Positions 23,901-31,169 of a stretch of 38,152 nt of DNA are shown piece by piece; the first letter of the stretch is position 1; every line of letters starts with the position of its first letter. The position numbers were made by a program, and so were the translations under genes. The stretch spans positions 1 to 38,152 of the forward strand of contig JAFTYV010000036.1 of the NCBI GenBank assembly GCA_017461225.1, given 5' to 3'. The DNA comes from Candidatus Methanomethylophilaceae archaeon. Its GTDB lineage: Archaea > Thermoplasmatota > Thermoplasmata > Methanomassiliicoccales > Methanomethylophilaceae. The notes below the pieces were generated by a model. The model had not been told where the DNA came from. It saw nothing but the letters and a program-made list of their open reading frames with translations, and made no database searches.

Positions 23901-24553
23901 TCGCCGTCGGGAGGTGCGACGATGAGGCCCTGCTGTCCACATACAACCAGTTCAGGAGGTGCCCCAACCCCGGTGCGGAGAGCACCGTGCAGATGGTCAG
24001 GCTGCTGGAGTCCAGCGGCCATCGTCCGGAGGCAGGGGAGCTCATGGGAACCTCGGGACAGACCGCGGACAACGTGGTCAGGAGGTACGCGGAGAAGGCC
24101 ATACGCAGGTCGTGTGCGACGCACACGCCGTTGGACGACCCGGACCTGCTCACGGCACTCGGGATCGAACCCGACATCGCCGTCCGCGTCTCCCGGTACC
24201 TGTCGGAGAGGCCGGAGTACGGTCCGATAAACCCCGACACGGAGGAGTTCGCGAGGATGGAGGCCCTGTCCCACGATGTCATCATCGGGATGGGGTGGAG
24301 GGACCTGGAGTCCGACCCGGTGCTCCCGTTGGAGCGCGTATTCATGGAGGGGCGCTTCAGGGACGTGGAGGACGCCAGGAGGCTGGTGGCCTACGTGTTC
24401 AAGGTGATGCACTACGATGTCGGCCGCAGGGCGGACCCGCGTCTCACGAGGATGTCGATGGACCTCCCGAAGGGGATGACCGTCTACGGTATAATGGAGG
24501 AGTGCGGGGTCGGGATCTACGAGGCCCGTGTGATCGGGTCCCTGGTGATCTGA
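20939..24553 (+). CDS. large tetratricopeptide-repeat protein
   Basis: A 1204-residue cytoplasmic protein with no signal or membrane segment. From about residue 60 to 1060 it is a chain of 34-residue helical repeats with TPR marks (A at positions 8 and 20, G at 8, P at 32), for example the units ending DPGNVPARVQRARLLL, DPGLPNCVSAV, DPGSIYAPVCKARIL and NPDSIHILRARAEVL. I estimate more than 20 repeats. A gap near 770-800, rich in charged residues (TGSDRPAPGVRRTDRS), splits the array into two superhelices. The last 140 residues are non-TPR, ending in MEECGVGIYEARVIGSLVI, and look like a helical domain of unknown role. Probably a protein scaffold; partners cannot be inferred. Convergent with truD, stop to stop. 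Confidence 0.85.
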   Translation: MSGTPVFQDQKDLRLWRRIRGEGIHRITGLFTGGLPPLCDEVVSREGSVHPAILTELIDALGRSDTRPSRDLLERIVQRSRATDCTPSVAAARLLLAQGDHRGATEVLSLSARSGEVLNRALVSMEIAVAAGNPEAARDSALRAYQIDPSIPEPYAVLRDVDGTDWDQRQNIQIILDGGRPVNPPSEGRAQELYRIYHEWFRGSRSAATDLLAGSSHHRAGDPEFILASARIAADEGDWHSACRMYGGLVSSGGAPSFVVCEAAEALLASGDPLGALEMYGLAEQTSVRVMRGILRCHMEAGDMAEAMDSLRSYLDSEFTDLGDHIAAVSMLSGASMHAEAAGILSSLERMYPNDPGVLACVSCTRSARGDVPGAMAAVSSAIRRDPGNVPARVQRARLLLMSGNPEAAERECNGALGRAPGDRGAETVLRDVLVELGRTGEAVELCRRLIEGDHSDTGSMSVLAELLASEGEPEGAEAVLRRSMKADPGLPNCVSAVRTLVAHGMYREALSVCRDVESMHPGDPMVRRLRGNAEYGLGNHLAASMAFLSAAEASPHDPEIWHSKGMADEARGDLESAADAYDRAILLDLGEPSYWISKSHIQERNGDMHGAVESLNRAMELDPGSIYAPVCKARILSSRSMYREALHFLDMAAEIEPGNVLLLRERICAMAEVGRYAEAMSLGESDPGAVSVPVVAIALAKCHLETGSTEGALSVLDASSESNPDSIHILRARAEVLAVGGDMDAALTVCDRLESMAPDDADVMRFVSKVNRMAGRTDVADRIDGTTGSDRPAPGVRRTDRSVPVEDATTLYAMASSLLAAGEYKGALRTVDRLIPMSPTNPSYSSLKARVLFSMGDYRSSATVTESALELSPNDPGLREVMGDLRVVLGDDRGAVSEYDTAVVYGADSADVHLKRGEAHERLGDTVRAAEDYRIVVSRDPSRVGVEERLVRMLIDRSEYATAEAHVANILHRDPFRVGAILLRAEIAVGRCDDEALLSTYNQFRRCPNPGAESTVQMVRLLESSGHRPEAGELMGTSGQTADNVVRRYAEKAIRRSCATHTPLDDPDLLTALGIEPDIAVRVSRYLSERPEYGPINPDTEEFARMEALSHDVIIGMGWRDLESDPVLPLERVFMEGRFRDVEDARRLVAYVFKVMHYDVGRRADPRLTRMSMDLPKGMTVYGIMEECGVGIYEARVIGSLVI

Positions 24554-25864
24554 TCAGTAGTCGCGCATCTCCGACTTCATGAACTCCCTGAGGAGGCATG
24601 TGGCGTAGTTGCCCTTGGGCAGTGAGAATCCCAGGGTGTAGCCGTCGTCGGTGACCGCGTGCCTGATGTCCTTCACGGGGCAGAGGATCTCCCTCCTGCC
24701 GCCCTTGGAGCTGCATCTGGGGAGTTCGGGGACGACGAAGTCCTCCGGTTCGAGGCCCTGCTCGTCTATGACCGCCCTCTCGATCTCGCCCATCTCACCC
24801 TCCGCGAGGACGCTCTCCGATCCGTAGAGCGCTATGGTGACGAACGCCCTGCCGGCGCGGACCTGCCTTGTCACGAGGTCGATGTTCCTCGAGGTGGCGA
24901 GGATGGGGTTCTCGTGTTGGGGGATCCTGTTCCCGTCCAGCGGTATGACGATGTCGCCCTCCACGGGGAGGTTGAGCGGCAGACCCGCGTCCATCCTCCT
25001 GCTGAGCATCTCGTTGAACAAGTAGGACTGGTAGGCGTGGACGAACATCATCTGGAGGTTGTTGGGGAGGATCGCGACGGCACCGACCCAGTCGTCGGGG
25101 TCGTCGGCGAGCACGCCCATCATGGTCTTCTCGAAGGACATGTTCTCGGGCACGGTGCCGAGCGCACCCGCCCAGTCCGTGCAGCCCTCGAGCTCCGCCC
25201 TCTTGGCGCGGAGCTCCTCTTCCTCCTCGTCGGTGGTGAACGATATGTAGGTCCTGACGGCACCCTCGATGTCGCCGCGGACGATCCTCTCGCCCACGAG
25301 GTGTGTCACGGGTCTGACGACTCCGAACCTCTGGACCCCGAAGTAGTTGGGGAACCCGCCCACCTTCCTGATGGTTGCCAGGTCCTCCTCGACGGTGCCC
25401 GCGATGAGGTCGGGGGACATGGTGCAGTCCCTGACGGTGATCTCGAACTCGTTGCCGATCAGGTCCCCGATCTGTATTGCGCGTGCGCCCCTGTACGGAT
25501 CGGTGATGGAGACGTCCTTGAGGTCCACCTTGGAGAGCATCTCGGGGGGTCCCTGGAAGGACATGAGCTGGGTCGTGACGGCCCTCTTGTCCTTGGTGCC
25601 GGCGAACCCTATCCTCTCCCTGGACACGCCCATGCAGCGCGACATCAGCCTGACGAGCCTGTTGGTCTCCCAGTTGCGGCACGTGACGGTGGCTATGGTG
25701 TAGTCCCCGTTCTCCTTCGCCCTGGGGGGATCGGAGATCTCCCTGACGACGAAGTCCTCCGGCATGGTCTTCAGGTGCCCCCCGGTGCCGTCGGTGTCGC
25801 ACAGGTAGTTGCGCATCCCGATGGATGCCTCGGCCGTGTCGCATCTGCGGTACAGGTCATTCAC
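24554..25864 (-). CDS. truD: tRNA pseudouridine(13) synthase TruD
   Basis: A 436-residue enzyme of archaeal TruD length that turns uridine 13 of tRNA into pseudouridine. The catalytic aspartate is D92 in GFAGTKDKRAVTTQ; the family blocks PEDFVVREI (35-43) and FPNYFGVQRFG are intact, as are AYQSYLFN and the C-terminal LPKGNYATCLLREFMK. The TRUD insertion domain lies in the middle. The start is GTG at 25864, overlapping the rpo11 stop (GTGA) in a two-gene operon; an ATG at residue 17 is an alternative. Confidence 0.95.
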   Translation of the reverse strand: MNDLYRRCDTAEASIGMRNYLCDTDGTGGHLKTMPEDFVVREISDPPRAKENGDYTIATVTCRNWETNRLVRLMSRCMGVSRERIGFAGTKDKRAVTTQLMSFQGPPEMLSKVDLKDVSITDPYRGARAIQIGDLIGNEFEITVRDCTMSPDLIAGTVEEDLATIRKVGGFPNYFGVQRFGVVRPVTHLVGERIVRGDIEGAVRTYISFTTDEEEEELRAKRAELEGCTDWAGALGTVPENMSFEKTMMGVLADDPDDWVGAVAILPNNLQMMFVHAYQSYLFNEMLSRRMDAGLPLNLPVEGDIVIPLDGNRIPQHENPILATSRNIDLVTRQVRAGRAFVTIALYGSESVLAEGEMGEIERAVIDEQGLEPEDFVVPELPRCSSKGGRREILCPVKDIRHAVTDDGYTLGFSLPKGNYATCLLREFMKSEMRDY

Positions 25865-26112
25865 TCCTTGGTGGAGTAGTAGTTGGAGATGGCGTCGGAT
25901 GCCCTGGCGATGGCGGCCACGGGGTCGCCCTCGCTGACCTGGACGTAGAGGGTCCTGTCGGAGAGCTCGGGGTGCTTGTCGACGTACCTGACGAGCTCGA
26001 CCGTCGCATCGTCGTAGAGTTTATCGATGAGGGGTGTGATGAGTGTCAGGTTTGCGTCCTTGAACGCGATCGTGACGGAGTTCTCGGTCTTCTCGACAAG
26101 ATAGGTCTGCAT
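25861..26112 (-). CDS. rpo11: DNA-directed RNA polymerase subunit Rpo11 (RpoL)
   Basis: An 83-residue protein of archaeal Rpo11/RpoL length, which pairs with Rpo3 in the assembly platform of RNA polymerase. Family features are an N-terminal beta strand, DANLTLITPLIDKL (HTLxNLLxxxL equivalent), then VRYVDKHPEL (the Y.V.HP motif) and LYVQVSEGDPVAAIARA. The start ATG at 26112 is chosen because the TATA box TTTATAG near 26138 predicts initiation there; an in-frame ATG at 26124 would add MGVT. Likely leaderless and translated with truD. Confidence 0.9.
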   Translation of the reverse strand: MQTYLVEKTENSVTIAFKDANLTLITPLIDKLYDDATVELVRYVDKHPELSDRTLYVQVSEGDPVAAIARASDAISNYYSTKE

Positions 26113-26130
26113 GGTCACGCCCATGCCGTA

Positions 26131-26183
26131 CCATCTATAAAGGTTTCGCGGGTGCGCGCGATTCGGGTTGAAAGTTAAATATC
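26131..26183. promoter_or_regulatory. divergent promoters of rpo11-truD and the MFS gene
   Basis: On the minus strand, CTTTATAGAT (about 26142-26133) lies 26 bases before the rpo11 ATG. On the plus strand, TTAAATATC (26175-26183) lies about 28 bases before the MFS ATG at 26207. Both imply leaderless mRNAs. The second excludes the TTG at 26168 as the MFS start. Confidence 0.6.
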
Positions 26184-26206
26184 GGACCTGTCGCGTCGGG
26201 GTCCGC

Positions 26207-27403
26207 ATGCGTGGGACGTTGCCGGTTCCGGTGGTGGCCATGGTCTTCCTCACCTTCGTCCTGGGGATCAGCGAGTTCATAGTCATGGGGATACTCCCCG
26301 ACATAGCCGAGGGTCTCGGGGTCGCCTACACCGATGTGGGCGGGCTGGTCTCGGTCTACGCGCTCGGGTACGCCGTCCTCACGCCCATGGTGGCGGCCGT
26401 CATGGGCAGGTTCAACCGCTTCAGGGTGATGGTGGTGTTCACCGTGCTCTTCATCCTGGTGGATGCGTGGTCCATGCTGGCCACCGACTACCTGTCCATG
26501 CTCCTGTCACGTGTAGCGACCTCCGCTGTGGCGGGGTTCCTGTTCTCACTCGGTCTCGCCATCACGGTCGAGGTCGTCTCCCCGGAGGCGAGGGCGGGTT
26601 CGATGGCGTGGATGTACGCCGGGTTCAACATGTCGACCATAGCGGGTCTGCCGCTGGGGACGCTCGTCACCGAGTCGTTCGGCTGGAGGTCCGCCTTCCT
26701 GATGATCCTCGCCATGGCCGTGCTGGCACTGGTCCTCCTGTGGGTCTCCGTGCCCCACGGGGCGGGGTCCGTGGAGCGTCCGACCGGGGGTTCCGGTGGT
26801 GCCGCGGACCTGGTCAGGGACCCCAGGGTGATCCTCGGTGCGATGGTCACGGTCTTCGCGTTCGGGGGTTCATACTGCATCTTCACGTACATCACGCCGA
26901 TCCTGGAGGACATGGTCGGCCTGGACGGGTCCATGGTGGGTGCGGGGCTGATGCTGTTCGGGGTCATGTGCCTGGTCAGCAACCTGGTCGCAGGGAGGCT
27001 CTCCGGGATGGGGGGCTTCAGACTGGCGCACATAACGTTCGGTGTGCAGATCCTGGTAATGCTGTCCATGCCGCTGGTGGCGGGCATCCCGGTCGCATCC
27101 ATGGCGTTCCTGATGGCGGTGGGTCTGATGATGTACCTGATGAACTCCTCGGCGCAGATGGCCATCATGGACGTGGCGTCCAGGGACTACCCGGGTGCGA
27201 TGACGCTGGCGTCATCGATCAACCCGATGGCGTTCAACGTGGGGATCGTCGCCGGATCGTACGTCGCCGGTGCGGTGTTCGACGGGGCGGGTGTGGAGTT
27301 CCTCGGGTTCGGTGGGGCCGTGTTCATAGCCATGGCGCTGGTCTCCGCCCTCGTCCTCCGCAGGTACTGTTCGGCCCCCGGCAGGGGAACCTGCGTCACC
27401 TGA
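26207..27403 (+). CDS. MFS transporter, drug/sugar efflux type (AraJ/YdhP-like)
   Basis: A 398-residue membrane protein with 12 predicted spans, of the DHA1 drug:H+ antiporter type. The opening FLTFVLGISEFIVMGILPDIA matches the AraJ/YdhP group, motif A is represented by GRFNRFRVMVV after span 2, and span 5 carries AGLPLGTLVTESFGWRSAF (motif C region). A charged loop between spans 6 and 7 (SVERPTGGSGGAADLVRDPR) separates the halves. It probably exports small organic molecules with protons; the substrate is unknown. Divergent from rpo11. Confidence 0.9.
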   Translation: MRGTLPVPVVAMVFLTFVLGISEFIVMGILPDIAEGLGVAYTDVGGLVSVYALGYAVLTPMVAAVMGRFNRFRVMVVFTVLFILVDAWSMLATDYLSMLLSRVATSAVAGFLFSLGLAITVEVVSPEARAGSMAWMYAGFNMSTIAGLPLGTLVTESFGWRSAFLMILAMAVLALVLLWVSVPHGAGSVERPTGGSGGAADLVRDPRVILGAMVTVFAFGGSYCIFTYITPILEDMVGLDGSMVGAGLMLFGVMCLVSNLVAGRLSGMGGFRLAHITFGVQILVMLSMPLVAGIPVASMAFLMAVGLMMYLMNSSAQMAIMDVASRDYPGAMTLASSINPMAFNVGIVAGSYVAGAVFDGAGVEFLGFGGAVFIAMALVSALVLRRYCSAPGRGTCVT

Positions 27404-27440
27404 CGTCGTTTTCACGTTTAGGGCGTCCTTATCGACAAGA

Positions 27441-27450
27441 ATTAAATAGA
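27441..27450 (+). promoter_or_regulatory. TATA box of the small ferredoxin gene
   Basis: ATTAAATAGA lies 33-42 bases before the ATG; a short leader follows with GAGGT (27471-27475) as ribosome site. Confidence 0.5.
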
Positions 27451-27482
27451 CACGTCCAATTCCAACGGTCGAGGTTATCAAA

Positions 27483-27644
27483 ATGGTATCCGTTAAAGAG
27501 TCCGAGTGTGTCGCATGCGGAGCATGCGTCGACGTCTGCCCCGAGGGAGCAATCACCTGCGACGACATCGCAGTCATCGATGCCGGAAAGTGCATCGACT
27601 GCGGTGCATGCATCGACGAGTGCCCCTCCGCGGCAATCGAGTGA
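27483..27644 (+). CDS. small 2[4Fe-4S] ferredoxin
   Basis: A 53-residue protein, too short for many gene callers. It has two classic cluster motifs: C9-x2-C12-x2-C15-x3-C19-P and C37-x2-C40-x2-C43-x3-C47-P, in a pseudo-twofold arrangement of normal clostridial-type ferredoxin size. One extra cysteine, C26, lies between. It transfers electrons in the cytoplasm. GCA, GGA and ATC codons dominate as in mtmC and mtmB, which suggests strong expression. It has its own promoter and a following hairpin. In these methanogens ferredoxin is thought to link heterodisulfide reductase to energy conservation, which is family knowledge only. Confidence 0.95.
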   Translation: MVSVKESECVACGACVDVCPEGAITCDDIAVIDAGKCIDCGACIDECPSAAIE

Positions 27645-27657
27645 TTTCAAACCAGAA

Positions 27658-27679
27658 GACCGTGGCTCCGGCCACGGTC
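27658..27679 (+). terminator. hairpin after the ferredoxin gene
   Basis: GACCGTGGC-TCCG-GCCACGGTC-like perfect 9-bp stem (27658-27666 with 27671-27679), 13 bases after the stop. No T-run follows, so it may act as an mRNA end or stability hairpin. Its TCCG loop recurs in the hairpin after the Rh gene. Confidence 0.5.
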
Positions 27680-27842
27680 ACACACCCTCATCCACCATCG
27701 TTCTCCCGTATACGCTTTCCGTCCACATGGCGGAGACATAATCCATTCCGGTCATGTTTCCCGGAGTCGGATCCGGCGTTCCGGATGATTGGTCGTTCCT
27801 AAAACTTATAATATTTAAAATAGATGGTTTAAAAACAAAAGT

Positions 27843-27941
27843 ATTAAATACATATGGATGTCGCAAAAAGCCGGTTGGGGATTTCGGCGGATATTGTCGG
27901 AACCGTGGTTCCGGGGTTTTCCGATAGCGGATGTCGGAAAA
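27843..27941 (+). other. structured intergenic segment with own TATA-like box
   Basis: In the 400-base gap 27645-28044, TTAAATACATATGG (27844 on) could start a transcript near 27872. It would hold GGAACC-GT-GGTTCC (27899-27912) and the 8-bp stem TTTTCCGA/TCGGAAAA (27917-27924 with 27934-27941). GGATGTCGCAAAA and GGATGTCGGAAAA form a direct near-repeat. No open frame is credible. It may be a small RNA or a binding region before the mtmC-Rh pair. Confidence 0.3.
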
Positions 27942-27982
27942 GGGGCATCCTACTTATCCATGTTAACGATTGAAACACCGTG

Positions 27983-27990
27983 TTTTATAT
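27983..27990 (+). promoter_or_regulatory. TATA box of the mtmC-like/Rh operon
   Basis: TTTTATAT about 55 bases before the ATG at 28045; start expected near 28013, giving a leader of about 32 bases with AAGGTAGG as ribosome site. Confidence 0.6.
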
Positions 27991-28044
27991 AGTCCCAACC
28001 GGATGAAAAATGCACGTGTTTACACCGTAAGGTAGGTAGACATT

Positions 28045-28740
28045 ATGCCTGAAAACTGCCCCGTGCTGCAGGACCTCAAGAGATCCGTTGAAACTTGGGA
28101 TTACGCCCTGATGGAGAAGAGCGTCAAGGACGCCTTAGACCAGGGTCTGGCTCCCGAAGTTATTGTGTCGCAAGGACTCGCGAAGGGAATGGAGACGATC
28201 AGCGACCTGTTCAATGAGGCGAAGATATACTTGCCCCAGGTCATGGCCGCGGCGAAGACGATGGAGGGGGCGCTCGAGATGATCGGGCCCACCATGGCGC
28301 ATGACACGAGCATGTACCGTGGCACCGTCGTCATGGGGTCTGTTTTGGGAGATATTCACGAGATCGGCAAAAACGTCTGCTGCGCGATGCTTCGCGGAGC
28401 GGGTTACAACGTGATCGATCTCGGACCGGATGTGTCTCCTGATAAATTCGTGGAGGCAGCGGAGCAGTACTCCGCCGACATCGTGGGGGGCTCCGCGCTC
28501 ATGACCACGACCCTGGTTATGCAGAAGAACATAGTCAGGGCGGTCAGGGACGCGGATTCCAAGGTCCTCATGATATTCGGTGGTGCCCCCTGCAGTCGTG
28601 AATGGGTGGAGGAGATCGGCGGTGATGGCTATTCGGCCTCCGGATCGGAGATCGTTGCCCTCGTCAACCGTCTGATGTCCGATGATCCCCTGAGCGCAGA
28701 TCCACATGTACTTAGTACAGAAGGGGATTCATATGAATAA
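28045..28740 (+). CDS. mtmC: methylamine corrinoid protein, MtmC family, second copy
   Basis: A 231-residue methyltransferase corrinoid protein. The helical cap domain (about 8-85) is followed by a B12-binding Rossmann domain with the base-off/His-on motif GDIHEIG, in which H105 is the lower cobalt ligand, then GSALMTTT and FGGAPCS. It is closest in the window to MtmC at 31170-31808: a 28-residue stretch around the His motif is identical apart from its ends. It therefore most likely serves monomethylamine transfer. It has an added 20-residue acidic tail (SADPHVLSTEGDSYE), and no mtmB beside it; its neighbour is an Rh-type channel whose start overlaps its last eight bases. Dimethylamine or other specificity cannot be excluded. 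Confidence 0.88.
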   Translation: MPENCPVLQDLKRSVETWDYALMEKSVKDALDQGLAPEVIVSQGLAKGMETISDLFNEAKIYLPQVMAAAKTMEGALEMIGPTMAHDTSMYRGTVVMGSVLGDIHEIGKNVCCAMLRGAGYNVIDLGPDVSPDKFVEAAEQYSADIVGGSALMTTTLVMQKNIVRAVRDADSKVLMIFGGAPCSREWVEEIGGDGYSASGSEIVALVNRLMSDDPLSADPHVLSTEGDSYE

Positions 28741-29938
28741 GAAATCTATCGGACTGGCAGCCCTGCTCGTCTTCGTCATCATCGCGGCGGTTCTCACCTT
28801 CCTCGAGATGGGCGATGCGGCTTCGCTTGCCGAGAGGTTCCAGACCCCCCTCGTGGGTGGAACCGAGTCTTTCCTCATGGAGGAACTCCAGTTTGGAAAG
28901 AACCTTGACGTTTGGTTTATGCTGATGCTTGTTGCGTTCCTGATGCTCTTCATCAAGAAGTTCGAGTGGGGAGTCTGCCTCGCTGTTCTCCTCTCCGCAG
29001 CAGCCAGCTTTGTTGTTTACCTCGGAATCCAGCAGTTCTGCTACGAGGCTGTCTGGAACCAGACCCTCCTCATCAAGGCGGTCATCTGTTCCATCACCCT
29101 CGTCATCGCGATCGGTGTGTTCCTCGGAACATGCAAGATGTGGCAGTACCTCCTCGCTGGAGTCCTGTTCGCAATCGCATACACCGTTGTCGAGAACGTC
29201 ATCATGCCCCTCGACATCATCGGTGCCGCAACCGACCCCGGAGGATCCATCCTCGTCCACATGTGCGCAGCATACTTCGGACTCGGAGTCGCACTCGGTA
29301 TCCGCGACAAGAGGGCATTCGACGAGCCCATGTACACGACCACCCACAGTGTGTCCTTCGTCTGGCTCGCAAGCATGCTCCTCTGGATGCTCTGGCCCTC
29401 CTTCGTTACCTCCCTCGCAGGTCTCCAGGATGTCACCTGGGCAACCATCACCTGCTACATGGCCGGTATCGGATCCATCCTCAGCACCTACATCATGTGC
29501 ATGGCCCTCCAGGGCAAGGTCAACCCCCTTGTCTACACCTACGCCATGCTCTGCGGTCCCGTCGCGATCGGAGCACCCCTCCTGTCCGTCGGACCCTGGG
29601 GAGCACTCCTCATCGGTCTCATCGCCGGTGCAGTGTCCACCACCTGTTTCATCTACCTCCAGCCCTGGCTCTGCAGCAAGCTCGGAGTCCTCGATGTCAT
29701 GGGTGTCCACAACCTCCACGGTGTCGGTGGATGGATGGGAGCGATCTTCGTCTGTATCGTTGTCGGCTCCTTCGGCAGCCTCCTCACCGCAGCCATCGTG
29801 TTCGTCTTCGCGATCGTCACCGGTCTCATCACCGGTGTCATCATCAAGGCGACCCGTGGCGAGATCGCGGATGAGGACATCTGCAGCGACGCACCTGATT
29901 TCATCAGGAGCGACGACCCCGAGATCGGAGTCAGCTGA
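28733..29938 (+). CDS. Rh-type ammonium/methylammonium channel (Amt/MEP/Rh family)
   Basis: A 401-residue membrane protein with 11-12 spans. Rh-type rather than Amt-type marks are AAYFGLG after H176, LLWMLWPSF (216-224) and GVHNLHGVGGWMGA (324-337), so the pore twin histidines are most likely H176 and H326. It would conduct ammonia or methylamine into the cell. The start ATG at 28733 is chosen over 28706 because AAGGGGAT lies just upstream and translation is coupled to the MtmC paralogue. That pairing suggests methylamine uptake, or ammonium release after demethylation. The C-terminal 25 residues are cytoplasmic and acidic. Rh-type proteins are much rarer than Amt in archaea to my knowledge. 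Confidence 0.88.
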   Translation: MNKKSIGLAALLVFVIIAAVLTFLEMGDAASLAERFQTPLVGGTESFLMEELQFGKNLDVWFMLMLVAFLMLFIKKFEWGVCLAVLLSAAASFVVYLGIQQFCYEAVWNQTLLIKAVICSITLVIAIGVFLGTCKMWQYLLAGVLFAIAYTVVENVIMPLDIIGAATDPGGSILVHMCAAYFGLGVALGIRDKRAFDEPMYTTTHSVSFVWLASMLLWMLWPSFVTSLAGLQDVTWATITCYMAGIGSILSTYIMCMALQGKVNPLVYTYAMLCGPVAIGAPLLSVGPWGALLIGLIAGAVSTTCFIYLQPWLCSKLGVLDVMGVHNLHGVGGWMGAIFVCIVVGSFGSLLTAAIVFVFAIVTGLITGVIIKATRGEIADEDICSDAPDFIRSDDPEIGVS

Positions 29939-29949
29939 AAACTCTAAAA

Positions 29950-29980
29950 GCCGGGCTCCGGCCCGGCACACCACCTTTTT
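29950..29980 (+). terminator. terminator after the Rh gene
   Basis: Perfect 7-bp stem GCCGGGC-TCCG-GCCCGGC (29950-29967), then ACACCACC and TTTTT, 12 bases after the stop. Confidence 0.7.
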
Positions 29981-31059
29981 GCATCCGATATACACATCCG
30001 AGCCCCCTGGTTCGGCGGATCCACCCTTCAAACGGTTCGGTGTTTCATCTTTCGTGATGAATCCTCCACGAGCATGCAGGGGGGAAACCCCTGCGATGAA
30101 CATCAGAGGAGGGTCCGTATCGGATCCGTTCCGATGAACAGAAGTTGCACACGGGGTCATGCTGATGGACAGGTCCGGATCATCGATGGTCCGGTCCATG
30201 ATGTCATCATCACATCGTGTGACGATGTCTCCAGGGGTCGTACCTGTCGCCGAACCGGGATGCTCGTTATTCCGGATACACCGGGGTCTCCGCAGAGGGG
30301 CATTGAAAACCGTCCGAGGTACGGATGCATCATGGAAACGGATGTGGAGCATCAAGTACCATGGGCGATGCCCACCATCGGGTCGTGGATCGCACCCTGC
30401 GCTACGGGTACCTGGATCTCACCGGACCTCAACCCGTCTCGATCATGTACAAGGGACCTGCTCCAAATTCCCGAACCGCTGTGCTACGGGAGTGCGTCCC
30501 GTGGTGTGATGGGGCGGCACGGGTCGGGAGTCGGACTCGTCGTCGCACTCCTTCTCCGATCCCTTTCCAGACAACGTCCGATTCGGGATTACCGGTCCTT
30601 TGTGTAATTTCTGTGTTGGTTGCATAAGGTCCTTGCATCCATCCACTTATTGGATGTAACTATGGATGGATGGTTCAACATCCAATTATTGCATATCGGA
30701 AGATCTCCATTTGTAGCCGAGATTGTTCATTCACTGGTACGATCCGATGTTTTTCTGTCAATCAGGGTTGAATAACAAGTTCGGTGGGGCAACAATGCAC
30801 CAAAGTGAAAAATGGAGTTAACAGGTGATTTTAGTTCAATATTGGTATCACATATTACGAAATTCGAATAACAATCTTATAATTTTGATTTAAATCGTAG
30901 AAATTCTCCATTATTCGAAAAATTAGAGAATACTTATATATCAGGTGTAGGGGGGTTAAGGCCCATATAGATATATTTAAATATTAAAAAAATCAGCTCT
31001 AATTTTGCTAAAGTTAGTTTTATATAAAATGAAAAACGGCAAAAGTCGGAAAATAGAAA
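29981..31059. other. long gene-free interval between the Rh gene and mtmC
   Basis: About 1.1 kb with no credible gene on either strand; the short open frames lack coding texture. 29981-30605 is mixed and contains GCAGGGG-GGAAA-CCCCTGC (30076-30094) and TTCATC-TTTCGT-GATGAA (30044-30061). 30610-31059 is strongly AT-rich, with TTGGATGT (30650-30657) facing ACATCCAA (30678-30685) and CATCCATCC (30636-30644) facing GGATGGATG (30664-30672). The arms resemble half-sites of the 17-bp operator but with the wrong spacing. Confidence 0.5.
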
Positions 31060-31071
31060 GTAATATATACT
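31060..31071 (+). promoter_or_regulatory. promoter of mtmC-mtmB
   Basis: TAATATATAC preceded by GAAAG, an excellent archaeal TATA with a purine-rich BRE. Start expected near 31092, leaving a leader of about 75 bases. Confidence 0.65.
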
Positions 31072-31098
31072 GACTAGTCGGATGCTATCATTGCAGTT

Positions 31099-31154
31099 GC
31101 GGGGTGGAAGCCCGCATGGCATGCTTGACATGCACTGCACTGCCCTTGTGGCAG
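31099..31154 (+). promoter_or_regulatory. three-hairpin 5' leader of mtmC
   Basis: GCGGG-GTGGAAG-CCCGC (31099-31115), GCATG-CTTGA-CATGC (31119-31133) and CTGCC-CTTGT-GGCAG (31140-31154) follow one another and end three bases before the ribosome site AAGGAGG (31157). All loops are 5-7 bases. They may stabilise the mRNA or control translation. Confidence 0.55.
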
Positions 31155-31169
31155 ATAAGGAGGAATATA

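Noticed and set aside
29939-29967. CTCTAAA after the Rh gene as an anticodon loop of tRNA-Pyl
   Set aside because: No acceptor, D or T arm can be formed around it, and the following stem is a plain GC-rich terminator. No pylT seen in the window.
28712-30355. 547-codon open frame antisense to the Rh channel gene
   Set aside because: Its translation is a low-complexity run of D, E, G and H, as expected from the reverse of a hydrophobic gene; the plus-strand frame has clear membrane spans and Rh motifs.
30074-30627. overlapping 100-177 codon frames in the gap before mtmC
   Set aside because: They lack ribosome sites and coding texture, overlap each other in three frames, and cover hairpins; none resembles a known protein.
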